From: JALZMG01 sp963844175
Lineage (GTDB): Bacteria; Actinomycetota; Acidimicrobiia; Acidimicrobiales; Ilumatobacteraceae
Reading direction: 5' to 3'
Assembly (NCBI GenBank): GCA_963844175.1
Contig: CAWJNE010000003.1
Coordinates: 48,123 to 112,122, forward strand
DNA length: 64,000 nucleotides
The translations under genes and the position numbers were made by a program. Numbering within the stretch: position 1 is the first letter of the stretch; each line of letters begins with the position of its first letter. Of the stretch, positions 45,902 through 55,787 are shown piece by piece. The notes beneath the pieces are model-generated. The model was not told the origin of the DNA. It did not search any database and saw only the letters and a program-made list of their open reading frames with translations.

Positions 45902-46156
45902 CTAGGCGCTGCGTCGTCGTTGGCGGATGATCCGGCGCCGCTCGCGCTCGGTGGCGCCGCCCCAGACGCCGGCCTTCTCACGTGACATCAGGGCGTGCTC
46001 GAGGCACGCCGCCCGCACCCCGCAGCTCTCGCAGACCGATTTGGCCACCGCCGCATCGTCGTCGTCGTCCGGGTAGAAGATGCTGGCGTCGAGGCCTCGA
46101 CAAGCGCCGAGCCTCCGCCAATCGACATCCTGAAGCGACACGTATGGATCCCCCAT
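45902..46156 (-). CDS. WhiB-family iron-sulfur regulator
   Basis: 84 residues with the four cluster cysteines in WhiB spacing (GACRG, then CESCGVRAAC) and the GVWGGATERERR turn followed by a basic C-terminus (IRQRRRSA). WhiB proteins bind a 4Fe-4S cluster and partner sigma factors; this short form resembles WhiB1/WhiB2. A TAACGT box lies 24 nt upstream of the ATG, so unlike its neighbours it should have a short leader. Confidence 0.92.
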   Translation of the reverse strand: MGDPYVSLQDVDWRRLGACRGLDASIFYPDDDDDAAVAKSVCESCGVRAACLEHALMSREKAGVWGGATERERRRIIRQRRRSA

Positions 46157-46246
46157 CCAGCTCGTCGTGCTGAACGCACGTTAGAACCACTGTCGTCCGG
46201 ATGCCAGGGGCAATCGGCGCAAACCACCCGCTCGTACACTCGTGCC

Positions 46247-47906
46247 GTGGCTGCCGACCTCCCCCACTCGCCGGCCGAGCCGCCGTTCGATCGGCCGACC
46301 ATGCTCGACCGGCTCGGCGCCGAGCAGTTCGACGTCTTGGTCGTCGGCGGCGGCATCACGGGCGCCGGCGTCGCCCTCGACGCGGCGACGCGTGGGCTGC
46401 GCACCGCCCTGGTCGAGGCCGAGGATTTCGCCAGCGGCACGTCCAGCAAGAGCTCCAAGCTCGTCCACGGTGGCCTGCGCTACCTCCAGCAGGGCGACGT
46501 GCGCCTCGTCTACGAGGCGCTGCACGAGCGGCAACGGCTGCGCCGCAACGCCCCCCACCTGGTCCACCTCCTTCCGTTCATGATCCCCATCCTCACCCGC
46601 GACGGGCTGATCCCGCGGCGGGTGGCGCGGGCCCTCGGATCGGCGATGTGGATGTACGACCTGACGGGCGGCTTCCGCATCGGCAAGCTGCACAAGCGAC
46701 TGTCGGCCGATGCCGCCTACGAGCACCTGCCGACGATGCCGCGGGACCGGCTGGCCGGCGGCTACCTCTACTGGGATGCCACGGCCGACGACGCCCGGCT
46801 GGTCCTCACCGTCGCCCGCACGGCGGCCAAGCACGGGGCGGTCGTGGCCAATCGGGCCCGCGTCGTCGGGCTCACGGCGTCAGCCGGCGGACCGGTGACC
46901 GCGGCGACGGTCGAAGCCGACGGCCGACGGATCGACGTGCGGACCCGTGTCGTCGTCAACGCCGCTGGGGTCTGGGCCGACGAGATCCGCGCCCTCGAGG
47001 ACCCCGCCGCCGGCGAGACGATCCGGCCGGCCAAGGGGATCCACATCACGGTCCCGTGGGACAAGGTCCGCAACGACATCGCCGTCGTCATCCCGGTGCC
47101 CAAGGACAAGCGCAGCCTGTTCGTCGTGCCGTGGGGACGGCGCGCCGACGGCACGTTCGAGCACACGTACGTCGGGACGACGGACACCGACTACCAGGGT
47201 CCGCTCGAGGATCCGGCGTGCACGGCGGAGGACATCGCCTACGTGCTGCGGGCGCTCAACCACACGGTGACCACGGAGGTCACGACCGAGGACGTCAGCG
47301 GGGTCTGGGCCGGCCTGCGTCCGCTCGTGAAGTCGGCGACCAGCGGCCGCACGGCCGACCTGTCTCGACGGCACCAGGTGTCGACCGGGCCGGGCGGCGT
47401 GATCGCCATCACCGGCGGCAAGCTCACGACCTACCGGGAGATGGCCGACGACACCGTCGACGCCGTGATGCGCCAACTCGGCCGGCGCGGCAGGTGTCGG
47501 ACCAAGAAGCTCCGCCTGTTCGGCGCGCAGGGCTACGTGGAGCCGCCGGACGACTCGTCCGAACACCACCTGGCCGTGCGCTACGGCAGCGCGGCGCCCG
47601 CGCGTCCAGGCGTTGGTCGACGCCGATCCGTCGCTCGGCGAGCCGCTCGTGACGGGCCTGGACTACGTGCGCGCCGAGGCGGTGTACGCGGTACGCCACG
47701 AGATGGCCACGACGCTGGATGACGTGCTGACCCGACGCACTCGCGCCCACCTGTTCGACCGGCCCGCCGCCGTCGAGGCCGCGCCGGCCATCGCCGAGCT
47801 GCTCGCCGCCGAGCTGGGCTGGGACGACGCCGAGACGTCGCGCCAGCTCGCCGACTACCGCCGCCTCGCCGAGGCCGAAGCCAAGGTCGCCGCGGCGGTC
47901 GGGTGA
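46247..47906 (+). CDS. glpD: Aerobic glycerol-3-phosphate dehydrogenase (frame broken)
   Basis: FAD enzyme oxidising glycerol 3-phosphate to DHAP at the membrane. DVLVVGGGITGAGVALDAAT near 30, SGTSSKSSKLVHGGLRYLQ near 70, GGYLYWDATADDARL, VVNAAGVWAD and ITGGKLTTYREMA near 400. Removing one base near 47,597 joins RYGSAA to PRVQALVDADPS and the C-terminal domain (ETSRQLADYRRLA). Total about 552 residues. TACACT is 6 nt before GTG 46,247. Confidence 0.92.
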
Positions 47907-47922
47907 GGGCCCCGACGGCGCC

Positions 47923-48580
47923 TCACACCGGCTGACCGGCCAGCGCGGCGATGTCGGGCGGGGCGGAGATCCCGGCCGGCAGGTCGGTCGACGGCACCGG
48001 TGGCGCCCACACGCTGTGGATGGGCACCCGGCCGGCCCAGTGTGGCCCGGCGAGGTCCTCGGGCTCGTCCATCGGACCTCCGAGGCGGATCTTGGCCGAC
48101 ATCTCCACGAGCGGGACGGCGATCACCATCGTCTTGCGCAGCTCGACGGCCGTCGGTGCTCGCGCCGTGTCCCAGGTCGGGACGACGTGGTCGCTCACGA
48201 GGCGCAGCGCGGTGACGTGCTCGTCCGGATCGTCAACCTTGCGGGCCGTGCCGCGCACCACGACGGCCCGATAGTTCATCGAGTTGTGGAACGGGCAGCG
48301 CCCGACGATCATCCCGTCGAGGATGGTCACCGTGATGCACACGTCCCGACCGACGGCGCCGCGGAGTGCGGCGTTGGCGACTGGATCCGTGCACATACAG
48401 CCACTCATCGCTCCGCCCGTACGCCATCGGCACCACGATCGGGCCCTCGGGCGTCGTGACGCCGACGTGGGCGACCAGCCCGGCGTCGAGCACCTCGAGC
48501 ACCGCCGTCCGGTCGTAGTCGCCGAGCGCCGCTCCACGGCGGAGGCGGACGCGGTCGGTCGCCGGTTCGGGGGTCGCCAT
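47923..48580 (-). CDS. Pyridoxamine 5'-phosphate oxidase-family protein (frame broken)
   Basis: About 218 residues, split-barrel flavin or F420-binding fold. First part DRTAVLEVLDAGLVAHVGV, then EGPIVVPMAYGR and EWLYVHGS; second part in another frame VANAALRGAVGRDVCITV, HNSMNYRAVVVRG and KIRLGGPMDEPED. Removing one base near 48,382 joins them seamlessly as HGS-VANAALR. CATGAT is 7 nt before ATG 48,580. Ligand and substrate unknown; a heme- or nitroimidazole-type role is possible. Confidence 0.8.
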
Positions 48581-48672
48581 GGACGACATCATGGTCGTCG
48601 CACCTGGGTGGCCATCATCCCGATTCGCCGACGCTCGCACGCAGTCGCCCACCGATGCGACATGCTGTCCCG

Positions 48673-50175
48673 GTGACCGGGCCGACCCCTCCGATCGACC
48701 TCGCCGGGGTCGACGCCCGGTGGTCGACGGCCGTGGCGCCGCCCGATGGGTTCGTCGACGAACTGCGCGACGTCGCGCCGGTGATCGACGACGTCGTCGC
48801 CGTGGCCGAGGCCAGTCGCGACTGGTGGCCGCTGGCGATGCACTGGGCGCTGGCCGGCCAGGTGCCGGCGCGGGCGGCGGTGATCGTGCGGCCCGACAAC
48901 GTCGACCAGGTCGCCGAGGTGGTCCGGCGGTGCGCTGCGGCCGCCGTGCCGGTCACCGCCGCCGGTGGCCGCAGCGGTGTGTGCGGAGCATCGGTGCCAG
49001 TGTTCGGTGGCGTCCTGCTCGACGTGACCGGCCTGGCCGGCATCGTCGACGTCGACGCCGTGTCGGGTGTGGTCGAGGTGCTCGCCGGAACGTTCGGCCC
49101 GGACCTCGAAGCGGAGCTGCAGGCCGAGCACGGCCTGACCGTCGGCCATTTCCCGCAGAGCTTCGACCTGGCGACGGTCGGTGGCTGGGTGGCCTGCCGT
49201 GGCGCCGGGCAGTACTCGACCCGCTACGGCAAGGTCGAGGACCTCGTCGTCGGGCTGGAGGTGGTCCTCGCCGACGGCACCGTCGTGCGCACGGGCGGGA
49301 CGCCGGCCGCCGCCGTCGGTCCCGATCTCACCCAGCTGTTCGTCGGCGCCGAGGGCACGCTCGGCGTCGTGACGAAGGTCTGGCTGCGCGCCCACCCCGT
49401 GCCCCCGACGACCGTGCAGGCCGCCTACTGGCTGCCCACGTTCGGCGCCGGCATCGAGGTCTGCCGGCGGGTCCTGCGCCTCGGCGCCACCCCGGCCGTG
49501 CTGCGGCTGTACGACCCGGCCGAGGCCGCCCGCAGCCATGGCGGTGACGGCGCCCGCGCCGTCCTGCTGGTCCTCGACGAGGGTGACGAACGCCTGGTGC
49601 GGGCGACGATGGACGTCGTCGAGGCCGAGTGCGAGGCGATCGGTGCGCAACGCGGAGCCGACGAGCTCGTCGACGGGTGGCTGGCCCACCGCAACGACAC
49701 CAGCGCGCTGCAGGCCCTGACGGCCAAGGGCTTCGTCGTCGACACCATGGAGATCGCCGGGCCGTGGTCACGGCTGGACGAGCTGTTCGAGGCCGTCCCC
49801 GCTGCGCTGCTCGCCGTCCCCCACGCCAGGGCCGCGACGTGCCACCTGTCGCACAGCTACCCGGACGGCGCCTGCCTCTACTTCACGTTCGCCGCCACGC
49901 CGCCGGCCGAGGACATCGAAGCCACGTACATCGCGATGTGGGAGGCCGGCCAGCGGGCGGTGTTGGCGCACGGCGGCAACCTGTCGCACCACCACGGCGT
50001 CGGGCTGAACCGGGCCCGCTTCCTGGCCGACGCCCTCGGACCGGCGTATGGCGTGCTGGCCGCTGTGAAGTCGGCGCTGGATCCGAACGGCATCCTCAAC
50101 CCGGGCAAGCTCGGCCTGGCGTCACCGTTCGGCGCCGCGCCCTGGCCGTCGCAACCGCTGTCCGCACCGTCGTGA
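48673..50175 (+). CDS. FAD-linked oxidase, alkyl-DHAP synthase-like
   Basis: 500 residues with the FAD_binding_4 PP-loop region (RPDNVDQVAEVVRRC, VTAAGGRSGVCGA), GHFPQSFDLATVGGWVACRG, then the diagnostic GGNLSHHHGVGLNRARFL near 440. These match alkylglycerone-phosphate synthase, which makes ether lipids in eukaryotes; actinobacterial homologues sit near glpD as here. CATGCT lies 6 nt before GTG 48,673, deciding against ATG 48,655. True ether-lipid synthesis is unproven. Confidence 0.85.
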   Translation: MTGPTPPIDLAGVDARWSTAVAPPDGFVDELRDVAPVIDDVVAVAEASRDWWPLAMHWALAGQVPARAAVIVRPDNVDQVAEVVRRCAAAAVPVTAAGGRSGVCGASVPVFGGVLLDVTGLAGIVDVDAVSGVVEVLAGTFGPDLEAELQAEHGLTVGHFPQSFDLATVGGWVACRGAGQYSTRYGKVEDLVVGLEVVLADGTVVRTGGTPAAAVGPDLTQLFVGAEGTLGVVTKVWLRAHPVPPTTVQAAYWLPTFGAGIEVCRRVLRLGATPAVLRLYDPAEAARSHGGDGARAVLLVLDEGDERLVRATMDVVEAECEAIGAQRGADELVDGWLAHRNDTSALQALTAKGFVVDTMEIAGPWSRLDELFEAVPAALLAVPHARAATCHLSHSYPDGACLYFTFAATPPAEDIEATYIAMWEAGQRAVLAHGGNLSHHHGVGLNRARFLADALGPAYGVLAAVKSALDPNGILNPGKLGLASPFGAAPWPSQPLSAPS

Positions 50176-50576
50176 TCGGCCTCGACTGGGCCGCCGTGCG
50201 GGCCGGCGGGCTCGTGTGCCTCGTGTTCGCCGTGCCGTTCTCGATCGCTGCCCGATGGGCCGCCGACAACGACGACAGCGGCCTGGCCACGGGGCTCGTG
50301 CTCGTTGCGGTGATCGGCTTCCTGCTCGGCGGGGGGTGTGCGGCGTGGGTCCAGCGCACGGACAGCCCGCTGACGCACGGCATCGTCACGGCCGCCCTGA
50401 CCTACAGCGCGGCGCAGGCGGTGTTCATCGTCGTCCGGCTCGTGCGCGGCGACGATGTGCAATGGTTCGCCGTCGTGTTCAACCTCACCGTGGCCACGTT
50501 CGCCGGCCTGCTGGGGGGCGTCCTCGGCCAACGGCTGCGCAGCCGGGGGTTCGTGCCGGGATCGCGGACGCGATGA
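50172..50576 (+). CDS. Small four-helix membrane protein
   Basis: 134 residues with four membrane helices (GGLVCLVFAVPFSIAARW, GLVLVAVIGFLLGGGCAAWV, IVTAALTYSAAQAVFIVV, AVVFNLTVATFAGLLGGVLG), a pattern like TIGR04086-type membrane proteins. GTGA overlap with the flavoprotein and ATGA overlap with the kinase, so it is made in step with both. Function unknown. Confidence 0.72.
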   Translation: MIGLDWAAVRAGGLVCLVFAVPFSIAARWAADNDDSGLATGLVLVAVIGFLLGGGCAAWVQRTDSPLTHGIVTAALTYSAAQAVFIVVRLVRGDDVQWFAVVFNLTVATFAGLLGGVLGQRLRSRGFVPGSRTR

Positions 50577-52024
50577 CCGCCACCCTGGTCGTCGATGTCG
50601 GCACGACGAGCGTCCGTGCCGCCGTCGTCGACGCCGACCTGCGGATCACGGCGCTGGCACCACGGTCGTTCCCGCCGTCGACGCCGGCGCCGGGCCTCGT
50701 CGAGTTCGACGGCCGCGTGTTGGCCGACCTTGTCCTCGATGCCGCCCGCGAGGTCCTCGCCGTCACGGCCGAGCCAGTCGGCGCCGTCGGCATCACGAGC
50801 CAGCGGGCATCGACCATCGTGTGGGAGCGCTCGACCGGGATCCCGATCGGACCGGCGCTCGGGTGGCAGGACCTGCGCACCGTCGTCGAGTGCATGACGG
50901 CCAAGGCCGAGCACGGCCTGGCACTGGCGCCGAACCAGACGGCGACCAAGGCGGCGTGGCTGCTCGACCAGCTCGCCGGCGCTCGCGACCAGGACCTCTG
51001 CGTCGGGACCGTGGACTCGTGGTTGGCGTGGACGCTGTCCGAGGGGTCGTGTCACGTGACGGACCACACGAACGCCGCAGTCACCGGCCTGCTCGCCGCA
51101 GACGGCACGGCGTGGAACGACCGGGCGCTCGACGCGCTGCGCATCCCGGCATCCATGCTCCCGACGGTCGTCGACTCGAGCGGCGTGCTGGGTGCGGCGA
51201 GCGCCCTCGAGGGTGCGCCTCCGATCGCCGCCCTGGTCGGCGACCAGCAGGCGTCGCTGATCGGCCAGGGCTGCGTCGTGCCGGGCCGGGCGAAGATCAC
51301 GTTCGGGACGGGCGGGATGCTGGACGTGTGTCGCGGGCCAGAGCCACCGGCGTCGTCCGCGCGCGCCGCCAATGGCACCTTCCCGATCGTCGCCTGGTCC
51401 CACGGCGGCGCGCTGACCTGGGGCGTCGAGGCGATCATGCTGTCGGCCGGCACCAACATCGAGTGGCTGCGCGACGACCTCGGCGTGCTCTCATCGAGCG
51501 CCGAGAGCCACGAGGTGGCGGCCTCGGTGGCGTCCAGCGACGGCGCTGTCTTCGTGCCGGCGCTGCTCGGCCTGGGGACGCCGCAGTGGGACTACGGCGC
51601 GCGGGGCACGTTGCTCGGCGTGACCCGGGGCACCACCCGGGCCCATCTCGTGCGGGCCGTGCTGGAGGGCGTCGCCCAGCGCGGAGCCGACCTCGTCGAG
51701 GCCGCCGACGCCGACACCGGCTCGACGATCGGGGAGCTGCGCGTCGACGGCGGGATGAGCCAGAACCCCACGTTCACCCAGGCCTTGGCCGACGCTGCGC
51801 AGCGGCCCGTGGAGGTGTCCCCGGTGGTCGAGGCGACCACCCTCGGGGCGGCGTTCCTGGCCGGGTTGGCCACGGGCGTGTACGGATCGATCTCCGATGC
51901 CGACGCCACGTGGCGCCCGGCGCGCGCCGTCGAGCCCGGTGCGCCGCTCGACCGAGCGGCGTGGCGGCGGGCCGTCGAGCGCGCCGAGGAGTGGATCCCT
52001 GAGCTGTCCGCCCTGGACTTCTGA
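50573..52024 (+). CDS. FGGY carbohydrate kinase, glycerol kinase-like
   Basis: 483 residues: VVDVGTTSVRAAVVD loop, ITSQRASTIVWERSTG, WQDLRTVVECM, TVDSWLAWTLSEG, ALVGDQQASLIGQGC, and ARGTLLGVTRGTTRAH with GELRVDGGMSQNP. Similar in layout to glycerol kinase at 25.4 kb but divergent at the substrate loop. Being coupled to a glpD/flavoprotein cluster, it may phosphorylate glycerol, dihydroxyacetone or another polyol. Confidence 0.85.
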   Translation: MTATLVVDVGTTSVRAAVVDADLRITALAPRSFPPSTPAPGLVEFDGRVLADLVLDAAREVLAVTAEPVGAVGITSQRASTIVWERSTGIPIGPALGWQDLRTVVECMTAKAEHGLALAPNQTATKAAWLLDQLAGARDQDLCVGTVDSWLAWTLSEGSCHVTDHTNAAVTGLLAADGTAWNDRALDALRIPASMLPTVVDSSGVLGAASALEGAPPIAALVGDQQASLIGQGCVVPGRAKITFGTGGMLDVCRGPEPPASSARAANGTFPIVAWSHGGALTWGVEAIMLSAGTNIEWLRDDLGVLSSSAESHEVAASVASSDGAVFVPALLGLGTPQWDYGARGTLLGVTRGTTRAHLVRAVLEGVAQRGADLVEAADADTGSTIGELRVDGGMSQNPTFTQALADAAQRPVEVSPVVEATTLGAAFLAGLATGVYGSISDADATWRPARAVEPGAPLDRAAWRRAVERAEEWIPELSALDF

Positions 52025-52054
52025 CGACGGCGCCGGCCCCCTAGAGTGCCCGCC

Positions 52055-52552
52055 GTGCCGGTCGAGACCGTTCCCGAACCAGGGGTACCCGCCGCCGACG
52101 CCGAACTGCTGGGCGTCCTGCAGTCGTTCGAGTTGACCGCTCGGGACCTCTACCAGGTGGCCATCGAAGCCGGAGCCGACGGTGATGTCTGGCGCGGCAT
52201 CCGGGACAACCACCGGGCCTACGCCGACCGGCTGTCCGGACAGATCGGCCGGGCCGCCCCCGACGCGCGGGACGAAGCGCTATTCACCGAGCTGGAGAGC
52301 GGGTTCGCCACCATCGGCACGGAGCTGGCCAACTCGGCCTACGACCTGGAGTCGACGCTGCTCGCCACGTACGGCGAGACCCTGGGGGCGCTGGCCGGCG
52401 CTGATTCGTCGCGCAGCATCGCCTCGATCCTGATGGTCGAGGCTCGCCATTGCGCCGTGCTCGCCGACCTGGCCGGGCTCGGCGAGGACTTCGCTGCGCT
52501 GTTCGACAACGAGGCCGAGCCGATCGACGTCGCCGGCGGCGGGCAGGGATGA
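52055..52552 (+). CDS. Ferritin-like four-helix protein, cytoplasmic
   Basis: 165 residues, helical, with SFELTARDLYQVAIEAGAD, ADRLSGQIGRAA, NSAYDLESTLLATYGETLG and VEARHCAVLADLAG. The spaced Glu and ExxH residues suit a ferritin-like diiron bundle (DUF4439-like). TAGAGT is 7 nt before GTG 52,055. Coupled to the following secreted ferritin-like gene. Iron binding is inferred. Confidence 0.7.
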   Translation: MPVETVPEPGVPAADAELLGVLQSFELTARDLYQVAIEAGADGDVWRGIRDNHRAYADRLSGQIGRAAPDARDEALFTELESGFATIGTELANSAYDLESTLLATYGETLGALAGADSSRSIASILMVEARHCAVLADLAGLGEDFAALFDNEAEPIDVAGGGQG

Positions 52553-53376
52553 GCGACCTCACCCGGCGCCGTCTGTTCGAGCTGGCCGGGCTGACGTCCC
52601 TCGGCGGCGTCCTCGCGGCGTGCGGCGCCAGCTCCAGCGGCGGCGAGCCCGGCCGCGTGGGCAACGCCGCGCCGATCGAACCGTTGCCGACGGCGGAGGT
52701 CGACGACGCAGTCATCCTGCGCACCATGACGTCGATGGAGTACCTGCTCCTGGACCTGTACCAGACGCTGAAGGACTTGGATCAGCTCGACGCGCGTGGC
52801 TCGGCGCTCATCGATCGGTTCGTCGAGGACCACCGGGCGGCCGCCGATCAACTCATCACGCTGACCGAGGAGGCCGGCGCCGAGCCCTACCCCTGCGCCA
52901 ACGACTGGTACACGCGGCGCGTCGTGCCCGACATCCTCGCCGCCGTCACGGGCGACGAGGCCGAGGGCATCGCACCCAGTGACGACCCGGCCGGTGACGT
53001 GCTGCGGATCAGCTACGCCTTCGAGTCGATGACGTCGTCGGCCTACCACAAGATGATCGAGCTGGCCGCCGAGCCGGCGCTGCGGCCGCCTTTGGCGCAG
53101 CTCGGCGCGATCGACGCCCGCCACAGCGCGGCGGTGGCGATGTTGATGACCGGGACGCCGGAGGGGTACGTCAGCCCCGTCGTGCTGGGTCAGGAGCTGA
53201 CCCCGGACGAGAGCGGACGGGCGCTGCTGTACGCCATCCCGTCCCGGTTCGGGTCGCTGACGGCGACGGAGCTCATCATCGGTGCCCCCAACGAAGCCGG
53301 CACCCGGTCGAGCTTCGCCGTCGAGACGCCGGCCGAGAACGCCTACGTCTACGAAGACGCCACCTGCACCGCCTGA
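52549..53376 (+). CDS. Tat-exported ferritin-like lipoprotein
   Basis: 275 residues. Twin-arginine signal TRRRLFELAGLTSLGGVLAA followed by Cys (lipobox LAAC), then a ferritin-like bundle: TMTSMEYLLLDLYQTLKD, DRFVEDHRAAADQLITL, SYAFESMTSSAYHKMIEL and DARHSAAVAMLM with E/ExxH-type residues. Probably anchored outside the membrane. ATGA overlap with its paralogue upstream, so the pair are co-expressed, one inside and one outside. Confidence 0.78.
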   Translation: MSDLTRRRLFELAGLTSLGGVLAACGASSSGGEPGRVGNAAPIEPLPTAEVDDAVILRTMTSMEYLLLDLYQTLKDLDQLDARGSALIDRFVEDHRAAADQLITLTEEAGAEPYPCANDWYTRRVVPDILAAVTGDEAEGIAPSDDPAGDVLRISYAFESMTSSAYHKMIELAAEPALRPPLAQLGAIDARHSAAVAMLMTGTPEGYVSPVVLGQELTPDESGRALLYAIPSRFGSLTATELIIGAPNEAGTRSSFAVETPAENAYVYEDATCTA

Positions 53377-53442
53377 CCTCCGCGACCCGGTGCTGCGACA
53401 GTCCGGTGAGGTGTCCACCGATCGTGCCGCGGACCGGCTGCG

Positions 53443-53448
53443 TATGCT
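53443..53448 (+). promoter_or_regulatory. rnpB promoter -10
   Basis: TATGCT ends 10 nt before the first paired base of rnpB, the right distance for transcription initiation there. No good -35 is seen. Confidence 0.55.
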
Positions 53449-53458
53449 CTCCGTCGAC

Positions 53459-53835
<377 letters not shown>

Positions 53836-53840
53836 GTCAC

Positions 53841-53901
53841 GGTGCCCCTGAGCTGCGGTTATGCAGTTCAGGGGCACCAGCGGGGCACAGCCAGGGCACA
53901 G
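53841..53901. promoter_or_regulatory. Hairpin and paired arm-type sites at left end
   Basis: GGTGCCCCTGAGCTGC (53,841-53,856) pairs with GCAGTTCAGGGGCACC (53,863-53,878), one G-T mismatch, a possible rnpB terminator. Then GGGCACAG occurs at 53,883 and 53,894, 11 bp apart. The same pair, same spacing and same strand, occurs near the right end at 60,937 and 60,948, as expected of recombinase arm sites. Confidence 0.6.
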
Positions 53902-53917
53902 CCGGAAGCGGCGAGCG

Positions 53918-54110
53918 CTACAGCCACGCCCGAGCGGACGACTCGATCGCTGCGCGGGTCCGGTCCTCATCGGTTGGCCAGAGATGGGTGTAGACGTCCA
54001 ACGTCTCCGACGGCGTGGCATGACCGAGCACCGCCTGCACCGCAGCGACGCTCAACCCACCTGCGATCAGCGAGCTGGCGGCGACATGACGCAGGGTGGG
54101 TCCGGTGATG
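53918..54110 (-). pseudogene. Tyrosine recombinase, C-terminal remnant A
   Basis: About 63 residues of catalytic domain: LRHVAASSLIAGGLSVAAV (H-x-x-R-like box), LGHATPSETLDVYTHLWP (His and the nucleophile Tyr), ending in AWL and a stop 78 bp from the att core. Upstream sequence in all frames shows no catalytic Arg region or N-terminal domain, so the gene is truncated or scrambled. Probably the integrase of the first element. Confidence 0.8.
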
Positions 54111-54926
54111 TCGCAGACGGGGATGGAGGGTGCGTCTCTGCGTGCCTTCTCGGTTGCAGTGTCGAGATTGCCGAGTTGGGTGTAGCTCGTGTGGGAGGCG
54201 TCGATGTCCGAGCGGCGGCTGCGTCCGTCGGCGGTCGAGTCGTTCGATGAGGGCTTTGGAGGCGAGGGATCGGCCGCCGGTCGCGCAGGCTTCGATCCTC
54301 GCTGACTTCGTTCATCTCGTCGCCCAGCGCGGTGACTTCGCTTCGACCGCGCACGACAGGATCCGATCCCATGTACAGGGTGGCTCCCGAGTGCAGTCCC
54401 GAATCGCAACGAGATGTCGGGCGCAGAGATGTCGGCATCCGCGTCAGCGATCGTCGGCGAGGAGCGCGACGAAGACTCGTCGTGGCGATGATGCACGCTC
54501 GCACGGCACCGGATTCGGACTCGGCTGGTTTCGGCGAGGACGTAGGCGATCGATGCCGTCTCCGGCGTGGCGGCCGACGATGCCTCCGGCGTCGATCGAG
54601 CATTGATCGGCGGCACGTGGACGAGGCGACGCGTCGAACTTGAAGAACTGCCGCGCGTCGGACAGGTCGACGCTGCCAAGCGGCGACGATGCCGTCGAGA
54701 TCGGCGGTCAGAATCGCCATCCTGGTGACGGTCGGGAGACTCCAGCATCCGCATCGCGTTCGAGGCTGCGCCAAATCTGCGATAGCGGCGGCGACCGATC
54801 GAGCTGCGACATCCCGACCGCCGGTCTTGCTGAGCGTGGCAGACAGCCCGCGAGGCGACGCATCACTGTCGTCGATTCGAATCAGCGACCGAGCAGTGGT
54901 TCGGCGAGGACCTGGACACCGTTGCG
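54111..54926. other. No coherent gene
   Basis: Open frames exist on the minus strand but are Arg/Ser/Pro-rich and overlap one another; short stretches such as VAAAIADLAQPR look protein-like without forming a known domain. This is where the missing part of recombinase A would be expected, so decay is likely. Confidence 0.5.
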
Positions 54927-55439
54927 CTACGAGATCATCAGACGCTCGGCGCCTGTGCCAGATGTGACGTCCGGAGAGTTCAATCTTGAGGTATGCAGCT
55001 CGTCAGGAGCCAAGTCCGCGTACCTCGGGATGAACGATTCGACGAAGCGTTCGTCGAACGACCTCCCGAGTGCATGCTCGCCAGAACGATAGAGGATCTC
55101 GAGCGCCTTCGGAATCCTGCTCGCCGGTAGCTCCAGTGGAGCTGCGTAAAGTGCGCTAGTTGCGAAAGTCCGCACTGCCTCCGCTACGGAAATGATGCGA
55201 CCCGACTCGGGAAGGCGGCTGGAGTCTCCCGTATCTCCGTACGGCCAATCGCCGACTCGTCGGTCTGAAACACGATCCGCCACTGCGAGTCCATCAGGGT
55301 CCCAAAGTGGCCCGCATCGGTTGAAGGGCCTGCTCAGACGCCCACGCGAGCCACGATCACGGATCGTCAGGCCAGCGGAAGCGAACTCACGGACCCCGCC
55401 ATCGCCCGACAGATTGACCGCGATCGTGACTGCTCGCAT
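54927..55439 (-). CDS. Element-borne protein, unknown
   Basis: 170 residues from ATG 55,439. Mixed composition with aromatic residues (FNRCGPLWDPDGLAVADRV, DERFVESFIPRYADL), suggesting real coding. No domain, signal peptide or membrane segment recognised. Lies in the first integrated element. Confidence 0.5.
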   Translation of the reverse strand: MRAVTIAVNLSGDGGVREFASAGLTIRDRGSRGRLSRPFNRCGPLWDPDGLAVADRVSDRRVGDWPYGDTGDSSRLPESGRIISVAEAVRTFATSALYAAPLELPASRIPKALEILYRSGEHALGRSFDERFVESFIPRYADLAPDELHTSRLNSPDVTSGTGAERLMIS

Positions 55440-55498
55440 CGAGGGGTGCGCCACGCCGAGCCCGATCGACCTTGACGAGCAGAGTCCGGCGACCCACG

Positions 55499-55763
55499 AT
55501 GACGAACGTGACGACGAGGACGCCACGCCTCGACGAGCTGCGCGCCTGGCTCGACGGGCCACGTGATCGTGCCGCTCCAACGTTCAGCGAGCCGCCGACA
55601 CCCGATCGGGTGGCATGGACTCGACGGGGCGCAGCGCCTCGCTCTCGCCGTGAGGAGCTGCGCTTCCGGTGCGCCAGCGTCGCTGCCACGCCGTCCGCCA
55701 CCAGCGCGCTGGGTCACCCCGCCGATCCCGCCGCCGCCCCGCAAACGCACACGAAAGGCATGA
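55499..55763 (+). pseudogene. Small element gene, probably frameshifted
   Basis: Begins MTNVTTRTPRLDELRAWLDG in one frame and ends RWVTPPIPPPPRKRTRKA in another, the stop overlapping ATG 55,760 (ATGA). Each half looks coding in its frame. No function recognised. Confidence 0.4.
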
Positions 55764-55787
55764 CGATGACTGCTCGATGCACTGTCG

